Assembly: GCF_026151205.1 (NCBI RefSeq)
Contig: NC_087078.1
Location: forward strand, 13,623,118-13,687,117
Origin: Bolinopsis microptera
Taxonomy: Eukaryota > Ctenophora > Tentaculata > Lobata > Bolinopsidae
Length of the DNA: 64,000 nt
Direction: 5' to 3'
Shown: positions 43,192 to 57,000 of the stretch, piece after piece
Layout: every line of letters starts with the position of its first letter
Position numbering within the stretch: position 1 is the stretch's first letter
Program-made: the position numbers and the translations under genes
The notes under the pieces: model-generated
What the model was told of the DNA's origin: nothing
The model's database searches: none
Seen by the model: only the letters and a program-made list of their open reading frames with translations

Positions 43192-43860
43192 GAAAACGTG
43201 GACTTTAGTCTGTAGTCGGGACACAGATTCTTGTTTCTGCTTATAATTGAGAAAACGTGAACTTATTAGTTAGACTGATTGAGATAACTCAGTAATATAT
43301 TGATGTGTGCTATTTCAATTAATATTTTAAATACCATTTAAAATCGAAGTCATCATTTAGACATTTAAGACGCCGAATTTTCTTTCTCAAAGTTCACGCC
43401 TGTCAGTGTCTTGACTCTTACAAACCAATTTGTAGCTTATATTAATGATGTGTAACAGATGTATAATAAGAGTCATATTTATTGTTCAAATATTTGACGT
43501 ATCTATAAAATAAAACGTATTTTTTTTTTAAATTAATAAACTTTCAAATTGTTACACAAATACATCATTTTATTTCAAAGAAAATATCGCCGAATGACCT
43601 TACATGCCTTGACAAGTGACCGAGTGTAAACAAAATAAGGGACACCGAAACACCAGTTGACCAGTAAACTGATCATAGCAATTACATCGGGCCCTAAATG
43701 CACCTATAAGTGAAGCGATGCTGCAACCAAGGCATGCTAGGTTTATTCCATTGAACTAATAAGGTTACAGCCTAAAATATAAATATAATAAATAACAATG
43801 TACCATAAATCATAATTATAAACACACTTTATTTAAAATATTTTATTAATTATACTTTTT
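43192..43860. terminator. GPATCH11 3' UTR and intergenic DNA
   Basis: AATAAA at 43509-43514 follows the stop by about 320 bp and is a plausible polyadenylation signal. I see no other feature up to about 43860. Confidence 0.45.
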
Positions 43861-44290
43861 ATCAATTTATATTTAGACAATATAGTTACATTAAGGTAAA
43901 TTGTTTAACTGTCAGAGGATGTTATATGGTCGTTTAGAACTGTCCAGAGGTACTTAATTAAATGGGTTTTAAACACGGATGGCCTTGAGATTTCCCTTAA
44001 TTCATAAGGGAGTTTATTCCAAAGAATGTGTGCTCTGTAAGACTTAGATATGCCTGAACATCTGGTCTGGCTTGACGTAAGGTTTTGTGGAACTTGAGGA
44101 GAAATGTCACTAATCATACTGAGATCGTCTAGATGTGATCGCCTTAACCTACTTCCCATGAAACGTCGTAAGTAAGGTGGAAATGTCACAACTGACATGT
44201 CATAAAAAATATTATGAAAATATAATATATCCTTGTAATCAAACCTAACCGAGAGTGGAAGGATATTTAGTTCCTAACACGCTATGAAAT
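43860..44290 (-). pseudogene. LINE ORF2 C-terminal fragment
   Basis: The minus strand reads LNILPLSVRFDYKDILYFHN, then the 97-residue stretch with RCSGISKSYRAHILWNKLP and FKTHLIKYL before the stop near 43905. This is the typical post-RT tail of CR1/RTE-like LINEs. An internal stop separates it from a poorly preserved upstream part. Confidence 0.6.
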
Positions 44291-44299
44291 ACCTTTTTT

Positions 44300-45640
44300 T
44301 GTCCCTAAGGCTCAAGTAAATATCATTAAGGATCCACTTGATACCTCTTTTTGTATCGATTCAAGTTTTCTCCACCGAGGTTTCTGAATGAGGCCGCCAG
44401 ACAATTGTAAAATTGCTCAAACTCCAAGTAAAACAAACACAAAACTTGTTGACACACGCTGTAACCCCTTTTATTTTGATCGCGCGCCGATGAGGTATAC
44501 AACGTGTAGCAAAAAACTTGCAATGCATCCTCAATCCTGCATTTGCTTCATTTGTCATTTAATTGTTCATTGTATGTTTATAATGTATAACGCGCGCTGA
44601 GTTCAGAGTTGGACTCATCGACGGTCTTAATATTTAGAATAGATATTTTACGTGTATCACTATCGATCATACCACCCGTTAATTGCTTCATAGTCTATGT
44701 AATAAGCGCCATGAGTTGGCACAGAATTTGTTGTCTCTGATTTTGATAAATTTGGTACCAAAAGTTGTCTAAAAATATGAATAAAAATGTAATAGTCTCA
44801 AGTCTATGTAATAAGCGCCATGAGTTGGCACAGAATTTGTTATCTCTGATTTTGATAAATTTGGTACCAAAAGTTGTCTAAAAATGCGAATAAAAATGTT
44901 ACATAAATTATCACTGTTATAGTACTAGTACACGTTCATATTCATTCTGTGTACGCCGATGCGCGCAAAAAGAAAAATGGTGAACGCGTGTGTCAAGGCT
45001 TCGAGCTTGAAGTTGATTATTGAATCAACGATCAATATCTTCAATGCAATCTCGCTAAGCTCAACGCTGTACTGTGTGCTGTGGCGCACAAGTGCGCGGC
45101 CATTTCGCAGAAAATACCATGAGAGATTTATTACCTGAAAATTAAAGAGCGCAACGTTTACATGGGGACCCAGGCTGTTTGTCAAAAAGAATTAATGATT
45201 ATACGTAATATGTGAACGTGGAATTAACGACCCCTAATGCATTTGTCATACGTTGTATGACCCGCTCCCCCTGTATCGTCGAAGACGATACAGTGAAGCG
45301 ACCGTGGGGGTAGTGGAGGTAGTGGGGTAGTGAGGGTAGTGAGGGTAGTGAAGCGACCGTGAGGGTAGTGGGGGTAGTGAAGCGACCGTGGGGGTCACCT
45401 GCACATGATACAATAATGCATATAATGTGCGCCGAGTTTGGAATTGGACTCGTCGCGACTGGCGACGGTCTTATGAAACAAATATTTTACGAAATGTTCC
45501 CGATTGCAGATATGATGTTGTCATCCATGATGCAAAAATCTTCAGAAGTTTGCGGATTTGATTCACGATGTCAATCCTTCGCATTTCGCCGATCTGCATA
45601 CTGTGGTTGCGAGAAGAATTATTTGATGCGCGGCGCGACC
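44300..45640. repeat. Repeat-rich intergenic block with a 109-bp tandem duplication
   Basis: 44692-44800 is repeated at 44801-44899 (AGTCTATGTAATAAGCGCCA...) with few changes. GAGTT-x-GGAATTGGACTCGTCG-like words near 44600 recur near 45430, followed by GACGGTCTTA. A GTGGGGGTA/GAAGCGACC minisatellite spans about 45290-45400. No gene supported. Confidence 0.6.
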
Positions 45641-45662
45641 CAGTAGTGCATCGCGCTACAAT

Positions 45663-45860
45663 TTACGGATGTTCGATCATAGGTAACGGGAAATTTGGGT
45701 CCTTGATATCAGGAGAGCTTGGATCACTGAACACGGAGCTAAACTGCTCCTGAAGTAAGTCCGCCATCTGATTTGTGTCAGTAGTGATCTCCTGTATGGT
45801 TTGCATCAAATAGCATGTTAATACTGGATTTGATAGTTGAGAGGGATCGGGCATAACTCA
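45663..45860 (-). pseudogene. Family B LINE ORF2 fragment
   Basis: The minus strand encodes MADLLQEQFSSVFSDPSSPD, which corresponds to the segment between endonuclease and RT in the family B copies (LQDQYSSVFSDP in one, LQQQFCSVFSDP in the other). Only about 65 codons remain. Confidence 0.6.
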
Positions 45861-45959
45861 TTGTTCATATGCTGCGCCGTTTCAAATTAAAAACCGGATA
45901 AAGTTGAAATTCAATATTTTTTGGCTGATGTTTTAAAAAAATTGAATTACGAATCAACG

Positions 45960-46790
45960 AAACGTGAATGGTACAGGGAATTTGGCTATCAACATCAAAC
46001 CGTGCAACGAGTCTAACGGTTATTCTTCTAAATAAATCAAATACCTTTTTGTCTAATGCAGCCAAACTTTGGAACGCTGTTCATAAAAAATTAAACTTCA
46101 TGCAATTGCCTAGAAACGTCTATTAACTTGATAAAATTGAGAACCAAAGCACTATTAATACAAGCAAAGGCAGTTGACTTAAAAGATACTTGGACTCCAA
46201 ACAATTTTAAATTGCAGTAATTTAATCTAATTGCAGCGGTACACACTTTCTATTACTATCATGATTGTACTATAGTAGACAGAAAATCTCTCAAATCGAT
46301 TTTGGGCTCTTTTAACCATTTGTTCTAATGTTTTTAAATTTACAAAATTTTTTATCGGAACGAATTAATTAATATTTAATAATTTATTCAGTAGTTTCAT
46401 CTGATATTGATATTGATTATATTGATATTGTTATTATTGAACGAAGTTAACTCTAGACATAAATAATATTACTTCTTTTAACAAAGGAACTTGGGTATAA
46501 ACGACCAAGTTTGCATACATTTCTATCCAATCAAGAATTCAGGAGGCAAAGGTGGGTGCGTAAACTTTATGGTATGCACTCTCCGATCCTGTATCACCCT
46601 GGATTCTTTTCGACGTATCTTTGTAAAAGGTATACACCTTCTAGTCAATCTCTTGCTACTCCAAGTCCCTTATGATATCTGATCTAAAGTTCGTGCTAGT
46701 TATTTATATGAAATATATTTTTGTCTGCTATAATAGATACTAAATAAAATTGTTGTTTTCTTGAAATTGTTGTTTTGTTTTCTTGATTAA
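45960..46790 (+). mobile_element. 3' end of LINE family E, uninterrupted copy
   Basis: The + strand begins with an ORF2 C-terminal remnant (SNAAKLWNAVHKKLNF). A frame change follows, then a tail ending NNFKLQ and TAA at about 46220. The 3' UTR matches 8192-8481 and 9839-10262. It ends in a T/G-rich simple tail at about 46755-46790. This copy shows the element without the 1.36-kb block found at 8482-9838. Confidence 0.65.
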
Positions 46791-48043
46791 TAAACAATCT
46801 AATACTTAAAAAATCGAATTAAAATGCTAGGAGACATAAGGGGGCAACATTTCGATTTTAGGATTAGGTTGATTTATTACAGATATTAGTACTGAGTACT
46901 AGGTTAAATTAAGTATGGTTTTAAAACTACTTTTCTGAATGGAATGGATTTACAAATAAAGATTTTTCAAGTTTATACCCGTGATTTCCCATTTTTGCTT
47001 TAAATTGTTTAAAATTTTTAATCTTGTTAGCATTTACATGTTATTATCATTAAGGGTTAAATTGCGGGCCATCACTCTTCTGTCAAGGACCAAAACTGTT
47101 TATGCTGATATAGCAGTATTTTATCATAGGGGTGCTGTCTACAATGACTTGTCCTGTGGCTCGTGTAGACCTATACTTAATCCAGGATATTGTTGGTGAA
47201 TTATGCCATCTCTTGCACCATTAGATGTCTGCTTCAGTTTCTATAAATAATTGTGAATTCTGGACAATTTACTCAAAGATCTTCAAGATAAATTCTGACT
47301 TCAAAATATAGTTTCAAAATAAATGTCTTATTAAGAGCACATAGTCCACACAACATTTTGTTTATTGTTGAAAAAAGAATTCAATGCTGAGCCTATAAAC
47401 TGCTCTTTCATTCCAGATCCCAGACAATTGATATCTAAATTAACATTGGGATTGTCTTCTTCTTCTTAACAGCGGCACCATGACTCGTTTACTTTTGATA
47501 ACAAGAAGCCCAAATATTAATTGGTGTATAAAATTATTAACTAACTTCCCAACTTATTTCCCAAATTATTTCCCAACTTATTTCCCATACCAGTTTCTTG
47601 CCACTTTGTTTAATAATAATTTGTGTCTTTCCTTCAACATGTGAGACTGACATTGAACTTCTCCATACAGGCTGTGAGCTGTCCATAAATGTTGTCAATA
47701 GACTTGTGAGCTCACTTGGAAAGCATTGCAACCTTGAACATTCATATCCCTAGTTGTTTCAAAGTCCTATGCTTAATGTATTCACCACAGTAAAACCCTG
47801 ATTTACTAAAGTTGTCAGGAAAGGAATTAAATACATTAATGTTAAGATTCACACCGAATAAATGTAAATAAACACCCAGTATCTCGGGACCTAGTAAATC
47901 AGGGTTTTGCTAAAGTAGTAACTTTAGAATTTCAATAATTCCGATTAAATATTTTATATTATTTACAAGTCCTGAACAATTCCAATAACTTAAAACCGTG
48001 ATTTATCTAGGAAAATGGGAAGCGTAGATTGATCTGAATAACT
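46791..48043. other. Intergenic region upstream of the consortin-like gene
   Basis: No gene is supported. A small inverted repeat, AAACCCTGATTTACTA at about 47794 and its inverse at about 47892-47908, bounds a roughly 120-bp MITE-like unit. CCCAACTTATTTCCC words repeat near 47545-47590. Confidence 0.4.
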
Positions 48044-51000
48044 ATGAATGACCCAGTGAGTATAGTGCTACTAATCTTGTGTGACTTATTTTTCCTGCCA
48101 TGTTGTATGAAATATTTGCTTATCAGTTTGTTATAATACCTTGACTGTATTCCCAGTTTTTTAAACTGCCAATGCAGCACCACCTTATAATAACGTTATA
48201 ACTTGCCTAATTTTTTATTTTTTCCTCCCTTCAACGTCTGCACAATAAGACTAAATCCTCTATCCCCAGGAAAGTGAAGACCTAGCATCGAGTCCAGATC
48301 TCCCGTCAAATATTGCAGTTGTTGGGTCCCCTGATGATGCAGCTAGGAGAACCCAGGAATGGTTAAAGGAGTCTGTAGAGGACACATTCTCTGACAGTGA
48401 TAATGAAACAGAGGAGAGCTTGGTATCTGAGGTAGGTCACAGTTCAGGTTAAATGTTAGCCAGGCGGACAGATGACCCTAAGTTTAACATTGAGTAGTAG
48501 GAGTGTCTATTCTATATGATATGTTAATATTTAATAGTGTAGTAATAATGTATTAAAGTTTTGTTCAGCCAAGTTACTGTGTGGCTCTCAGCTGTGCCGT
48601 GATTATTCATGTTCCTTCAACTCGTTGTAATGTAGATAATAGAAATTATGTTATTATATATTAGTAGTAGTAGTAATGAAGTATGTGGTATGTTGTAATT
48701 TAGTGCCTTGTAATGTAGTAATGTAGATAGTATTTATATATAATTGATACTCTTTCTACTCGTAATGTTAGTATTTAGAAAAACACGTGTCAGGTATTCG
48801 TACTCCATTGTTCTATTCGCTGTAGTCAACCACATTTAAAATGTGCGGTAATACATTAGATTGATGTGAAAGTACATACCGCTGTGAGAACATTGTACTT
48901 CATGCCGTTACTGTCTCACTATACTGCAATTCTGCAATAATAATTTAGCAACATTTTATATGTGCATTGAAGCGTGACTCCCACGAGAAGTTACACTTAC
49001 AGAATATACTTATTACTTAAATAGCACTATATCGATGTGTAACTTTTAGTTTACTGAACATCATTATAACACCGTTATCAGCTGAATCTAGTGAGTGATC
49101 AATGTTACAATAATTTATCAAGTTCTCGTTTGTTGTATTATTGTATCCAAATAGTAATCAATAGGTAAATTATATTAAGAAACTATTAAGAAATAGGTAA
49201 ATAAATTCTAGTATTTGTAACACGATACAAACGTCTATTAAAATGATACATTGATGCGTGACCTAGTATTAAAAAGACAACACAAATATTGTTTTATTTC
49301 TTAAGAAATGATTTAAAAGATTCAAAATGCTATAAATAAATAAATGAATCAATAAATTCTACTCAGGAAAGTAACAATCAAGCTAGATTTTTTGTTATAG
49401 TAGTGTTGAAAATATCAATGATATAATTGAAACACTCAGCTCTGAGTGTATTCAAAGAAATGATAATCGATCGAATCTACTGTGCAGTGTTAGAAAAGCA
49501 CATTAAATTAATACAATAGAACAGTTCAGAGTTTAAACTAAACTTATGACCCAAAGATATACTTTGAATAATCTTAATCTCCTTAGAAACTATTGGATGA
49601 TTTAAATGACAAATTTTACAGGAAGGGGAGGAAAAGAGGGGTCCCAAACGCAAAAAGAAGATTAAACGTGATACAAGTTAGTTTTTAAGCTTTTTGATTC
49701 AATAACTAATCAGTGACCAGCTCCCTTATGTTATGAATTTAAAAGCTTTGTTAGGAGAGATAGAGAGAGAAAGCGGCAAACCAATCTTTTAAAATCTATT
49801 ACTAAATAGTTTCTTAGCAGTTGCTAAATGATTTCTAAACGGTTTCTAAATAATTACCAAATGGCTTCTGAAAGATTTCTACTAAGATTATAAATAGTTA
49901 TAAACAGTTCAACAACTAGTGCCTACTTAATATTTGAATAATTTTCCTGATAACGACGCTTAACCCCATCTACCTGCCCAGAATACATTCCAACCCTAAA
50001 AGACCTGCAACTAGTGGGGGACATCCTGTTCACTGAGCGCCCTACAGTCGGCTACTCAATGGATGAGCAGAAGGAGCTCATAGCCCTAGGTGACGTCACT
50101 AATTTAGCATCCGAAGGACGGGTTTCCGTTTTTGAGAAAGGGGTTCAGTTTGAGAAGAAAGGAAAACCTGGGTAGGCTCATTTTTAAGATCTGTTTTGTG
50201 TGTAACCATTTACTTTGTATAATACAGAGCTTTTCTTCACATGAAGTACCTAAAGTAAGTATGATATTGATGTACATAACCTGTTAATATTGTTATTGAT
50301 ACATGATATGATATTGATACTGTTTGGCACCTTGACAACCGAATAACACCCTCAAATACCGTTATATGAGTCCGCTTTTAAGGTCAAGAAAATTAGTGTA
50401 GCAGATCACGCATTGTTATTTAGTTCCGTAATATCGCTTTAGAACTTTTTTCTTGACAAATCTGTTTAAAATACCAACAAAAGGGACATCAGCACTCTAT
50501 AAATAGAATAATTGTTGTATTTAAGTTGAATTCATACTTTGTAATTTAGACTTTATCCAATAACTGTCAGAATAACTATTCCAAATTAAAGTAACATGCT
50601 CATTGCTCATTCATCTCAGAACTTAGCAACACGTCCCCACATCTAACTCCCACTTCTCACAGACTGGCACTGCAATGTTACCTAGCTTGCATACAAGGGC
50701 TAGACGGACAAGTTGGCAAGTTCCCGCAACTGCCCCAATGTTTGCGGCACATTGCGCGGCTCTACTTTGCAGAGGAGGAGTATGAGAAAGCTGTGCACTT
50801 TGTTCAGGCTGAGAAACTCTACTACGAGACTGCTATTCTAGGTAAATGGTAGAATAGTGTAGATAAGTACATTTCACAGTGTGTGTTTGATTACATGATC
50901 CAATATTGAATGGAATAAAGGCAAAAGGGGTTCAATAAGTTATTGATATCTCTGTGTTAACATAACCATAATAATCACGACAACGATGTTGACAAATTAA

Positions 51001-54000
51001 GCATTATATTTGGTTAATTGTGCTATTGTAAGTAATGTATGGGGCGTTAAACACTATCTATGTTTCTTTAGTATTTTTCTGTTCATTCCCAAAAATCATT
51101 ATTATGAAGAACTTTATACATCTAAAGACCATATTATTGGGGGGGGGGGGGGGGGGGGGGGTTGGGGGCGGGTCACTTTATTATTGGCATCCAAAATGTG
51201 ATGTAGAAAACTCTGGAACTCCTCATCATTAAAAGTGAGAAATTAACAGCTTCAGTGTTTTTAACTTTTTAATAGATGAATCGCACACATGTTACCATGT
51301 AATCATATATGTGTAATATATACAGCACCTGAATAATCAGCTACTAAAGTTGTGAACAAGGAAGTTTGTGAGTTGTGCATAATGATTGGCATGCTTGTGG
51401 TGGCTAATTTCATCTACAACTCTCTCTGTATGCATGCTATATCAGCTCTGTCATACTAAAGGTAAAATAATTATCATTATAATCAGAGATTATAATCTAA
51501 TCATGTCCATAGTATATTCAAATAATTAATGAGTATTGAGGTATACGCAAAGCTATGTAAAACTTCTGTCATTTCTACAAATATTTTTAAACATGCTAAT
51601 TCTTTGAGTGGTTAATTATTAATTAAACTAATCAATTAATCATGATATTCGCTCATTCCATATATAAATTATATATATATATATATATTTCATGACATTA
51701 GGTTGTGAAACGCTTGATCATTTTAATCACTATGCAACTAAATATCAGCTGCTGTCATATTATATTCCTGTAATCAGTTTATAAGGTTCGACCAGGTGAT
51801 AAGAAAATATCACTTAAGAACTGAATTAGGCTCCGAAACTTGACTCTAGGAAGGCTCTCGGTACAGCGTTCACACACAGTATTCCAGTCTATATTATACA
51901 TGATGCCAGTACCGAATAGTACCGAGTCAGTACATTATTACACATTACTACTAATAAATACAATATGTGTACTGACTTTTCTGGAACAATACCTGTCGTA
52001 CAACATGTTAACAATTGCGCGGTACACACAATATGCCACCTTTCATACAGTGTGTGACAGTGAGTTGTCTGTTAACTTAATTACCTTACATCTGCTGTAA
52101 GTCTCGTTCTTACATAGATTTACATTGTAAAGAGTACCTTGATGTGGCTGATATAGATTTGGGTTCAATGGTCGGCTCTCCCCATTATATATTCTGAAGG
52201 GTCGGCTGTCCCCAGAGATTCTCAAGGGTTGGCTTATTCCAAATATTCTCAAGGGTCGGCTCCCTCAAACTATTCTCAAGGGTCGGATCTCCCCAAATAT
52301 TTTCAAGGGTGAGCTGTCCCCAAATATTCTCCAGAGTCGGCTGTCCCCAGATATTCTCAAAGGTCGGCTCTCCCCAGATATTCTGAAGAATCGGCTCTCC
52401 CCATAGGTTCGGGTTCAAGGGTCGGATCTCCCCAGAGATTCTCAAGGGTTGGCTTATTCCAAATATTCTCAAGGGTCAGCTCTCCCCCAAATATTCTCAA
52501 GGGTCGACTCTCCCCCAAATATTCTCAAGGGTCGGCTCCCTCAAACTATTCTCAAGGGTCGGATCTCCCCAAATATTTTCAAGGGTGAGCTGTCCCCAAA
52601 TATTCTCCAGAGTCGGCTGTCCCCAGATATTCTCAAGAGTCGGCTCTCCCCAGATATTCTCAAGAGTCGGCTCTCCCCAAATATTCTTAAGGGGAGATTG
52701 AAAAAAAAAAGAAGAAAAAACTCGCTCATTTCTCTACAACGTCGAAGGGAACGCTATATGACTATATCCTGCTACACATGTGGAAGATCCTCCATGGGTC
52801 CATCAGCAACGATCTGAAGATTAACTTCAAGACCTCGAACTGGCATTAAAGCAGTTGTCCCCTCCCTACGAAGGGGTGTTGCTGCTTACCACCAGAGCCT
52901 CTTATGACAATTCGTTCGCTGTTATTTGCCCACGTCTCTGGAATTGTCTTCCTGCTTACATCAACAGGATGAATTTGAATCCTTCAAAATACAACTCACA
53001 TCCTTGCTCCGGCAAATCCCTGACCAGCCTTCGGTCAAGTGATACACATTCCCTAATACCAACTCCATCCTGGAATGGCTAAAGGATCCTGTTACATCGG
53101 AGCTATGGGGCAGTCAAGATAGTTGATGACCCTGTTGCAGTGCGCTAAACCCAACAAAAGTAACAAAGTAAAATAAGGGTCAGCTTTCCCTAAATATTCT
53201 CAAGGGTTGGCTCTCCCCAAATATTCTCAAGGGTTGGCTCTCTCCAAATATTCTCAAGGGTCGGAACTAATCAATTATTCTCAAGGGTCGGCTCTCCCCA
53301 AATTACCCTCAAGTATTATAGCCGCTCCATTTAAGGAATGATACGAATTATCTGATCAGCAAAGTTTATCCATAGGAGAACAACTTAACCGTTTTTACCA
53401 AAAGATAATTTGATGAATAATATGGCACAAGACCTTTTAAGTTTTTAATCCAATGCAATGATTGGAACTAATCCTGTCATTTATTTACAGCTACCACAGG
53501 CAGAAAGACAGAAGAAGAATCCGATGTTTCAGATGGACCTCAGGATCTAAAGTCTATGATGATAGCTCGAGCTCAGGAATTTGAGCAACTTGCAGACATG
53601 TGTCTCCACAGCAAAAAGTATGCAATCTATTCTTATTTGTAAAGATATGACGATGTTTTGTGTGTTCTGAGCTATTTGTGAGCCAGCAGCTGTGATACTT
53701 GGCTTGCTGCACTGCTCGTGATTTGAGAGTGCACTTGTGTGCTATGGATACAGATTTGCACTCCTATCGATAAAAATATTTAGAATACACAAATTGACAT
53801 GAATTATCCATCAAAGAGCTGAGGAAGCTACTTTTTGTTTTAACCATATCTTCTTGTGAATTCACCATTAAAATCAATTAGTGAGATTACACCCCTTTTC
53901 AGTGTCGGATTAGCTCTGGACTACATTGGGAAGGTTCGTTTTGAATGTTTAAACCTTGTTATTGTAATATATTTAGTTATATCTAATCTAGGTCAGTGTA

Positions 54001-57000
54001 GGTCACTATCGGTAGAACCTTACAAGATATCACGTGCCCATTGGCAAACTACAAGCTTTTGAGTTTTGTTAACGTAACACGCATGGTTTTGGTTGAATAA
54101 AAGAAAGCCGCGCATTTCCATGCAATCGCATGCAGCTGCGCGCGCACATTATATTGGTATACAGCTATATAGCTAGCTAGCACTTCTAGGTAGTTGTGTT
54201 GTGTTGTAGCTACTCAAGGTTCCAGTAGTTGAGGTCCTGTAAAATCGCAATTTCTTGTTTATCATTAAATTTCTATTCTTGAAAACTTCTCCATTTACAG
54301 AACAATTATGTTGAATTTCAAAATGAGTCAGTTGCTTAAATGGGCAATAATTCAATCTCGACAGGCTGCCAAAATCAACGAAGCAGTGTACGGGAAAAAC
54401 GATCACAAAAGTCGACAGAGTTACGAGAAGTTCTCGTACATATACGCGGAAGCCGGCAAACTACAGTACAATGGTGAGTTGTGATTGTAGCTATACTTAC
54501 TTTGCTGGCTTCACTGTAGTTAATCTTACTTTGGTTACTTTGGTTGTGTTTATCCTCGTAGCAGGAAGGGTCATCAGATTTCTGACCACCTCGATGGCGA
54601 GTAGTCTACCAGGGAATTAGACCAGCTGCAGCTATAACCGGAAGTCGGAGGGTTGTCCGGTATCAAAGCAATAAACTTGGACAAACTAACTTTAAACGAC
54701 TCAAACGTAGCTTCAGCTTTAATATTATCAGGCACTTTGTTCCACAGTTTTGGTCCTCTTACAGCAAATGAGCTGTCATAGAGTGTCTGGTTGCTCGAGG
54801 AACTCAACCTAGACAGGGAAGGGATGATTGCTCGGGTACCATGTCTGGATGTTTTTGTGAACCTTATATTGCTGCAATTGGGGACAACATTGTGAAGGAT
54901 CTTCCACATCATCAGAATAGTGTACCGTTCCCTTCTGCGCTGCAGTGACATTAGCTTTAGATGTGAAAGCCTCTCCCAGTAGTTCATATTTTCCAGACCG
55001 CATATACGATCGGTGAATGTTCGCTGGACCCCCTCCAAAAGCTGGATCTCAGTCACCTTAACAGGGTCCCACAGCGGACAACAGTACTCTAGTAGGCTTC
55101 TGACCTTATATAGGGTAGTCATTACGGTCCTATCACGAGTTTTGAAGACACTAAACACCCATGACAGTGTGCTTCTAGCTTTCTTGACCATATTACCGAT
55201 CTGTTTGGACCAGTTCAGATCGCTTGATACCATAACTCCGAGGTCTCTAACGTTCTCAACGGGATGTAGTATTTCCTCGCTGGAGACCTTGTAAAGTAGA
55301 GTTTCCACGTAAAAAGGGAGTTCAGAAAAGGTACTTTTTCTATTGTGGAGATGATTCAGGAGCTCAAACTTCTGTTCGTGGAGCTTCATGTTGTTGCAGC
55401 GTGACCAGTCGAGAATACCGTACAGATATAGATCAGCCTGAAGCAGCAGACAGTCCTCAAAGCAATCGATACGTTTGGAGACCCTAGTATCGTCAGCAAA
55501 GAAGCTTACCTTAGAAGAGGTAACAGCTAGCTCTAGATCGTTAATAAACAAAATGAACAATAGTGGTCCTAACACACTTCCCTGAGGGACACCACTTAGA
55601 ACCCTGGCACTGTCCGAATGAACACCGTTTAGGACTACAACCTGTTCACGGTCAGAGAGAAATGACTGGATCCAGCTTAGAAGTTTGCCGTGAAATCCGT
55701 ATCTCTTTAACTTTAACAAGAGAAGGTCCAAGTCAACTTTGTCAAACGCCTTGGCGAAGTCGAGGTATATGGAGTCTGTGTCTTTCCCCTGAGTAAACCC
55801 TTCAAAGATGTCATCAAAGTGATCGAGCATTTGGGTCAAGCAGCTTCTGTTCGATCTGAAACCATGTTGTTTGTCAGATAACAAATTGTTGGTTTCGAGA
55901 TGCTGAACCATGTGTTTCCTAACCACTCTTTCATAGACTTTGACTACATGTGAGGTCAGAGTAGCCGGTCTGTAGTTAGCAGCATCACACCTGCTACCTT
56001 TCTTGAAAAGCGGTGTGACATATCCAGTCTTGTAGAAAGTTGGGACTATGCCTTTATACATGGACTCAGACCAGAGGAGATGAATCGGAACACTCAAGCT
56101 TGAAGCACATCTTTTAAGGAGAATAGCAGGAATACCATCGGGTCCGGGTGCAGAGTCCAGCTTAATCTCAGATATAGCTTCCACGATGTGGTTAGGTGTG
56201 AGTACCAGTTCTGTATCCCTGCTAGTGAGAGGTGGTTCTGTAAATGTAGGTAGTGACTTATCAGGGCAGTTGGGGTCACTAAAGACAGAACAGAACTGTT
56301 GCTGCAGTATATTAGCTAACTCTTTCCGTTCAGTTACCAGTTTCTTATCACGGTTTAGAAGAGTTGAAATATTGTGCTTAACTTTAGAAAAAGATTTAGC
56401 GTATGAGTAAAAGTATTTAGGATTGACTTTAATTTTATCCACTGCTCTCTTTTCACCTTTATCAAGATGGTGGACTATAGCTTCCTTGATCTCATAGCAA
56501 ATTAATCCAATTTCGTCTTCAAGTTTCTTGATTCGAGCTAGGTCATTGGCACACTTTGCAGCAGAGAGACGGGTTTTAAGTCGTGACTTCTTCCTTCTCA
56601 GCGAATTATAAAGCTTCGGCTGGCCAGTTGGTGGTCGTTTCCGAGGAACATTTTCCAGGCATATATTAAGCACTGTCCGTGTAAACTCTGCGGGAAATTC
56701 TTCAAAAGTGCTTGCGTCTCTCAAGTCCTTCCAATTCACTCTGTTCAGGATCTCAGTAATCGGTTCGAAGTCTGCCCGATTAAAGTCTAGGGCTCGGAAG
56801 CTCATTTCGTCAAGATATGAAGCCTGAGCCTTCTCCATCAGACCAGGGTTAAAGGATAGCAGTACATTAACCATGTCATGATCAGATATTTCTGTTGCTT
56901 CACAAGTTACATCAGATACTAGCCGATCATTGTTACACAAGACGAGGTCTAGTGTACTGTTTCCCCTGGTTGGAACAGTAACCACCTGACTCAGCAGATG

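Noticed and set aside
44925-45185. 86-aa minus-strand ORF as a gene
   Set aside because: No recognisable domain, no splice context, and it lies in a repeat-rich intergenic block.
52185-52817. Repetitive ORFs (ENIWGQPTL-type and NILKGRLSP-type)
   Set aside because: These are translations of the 27-bp minisatellite, whose length is a multiple of three, so stops are avoided by chance in some frames.
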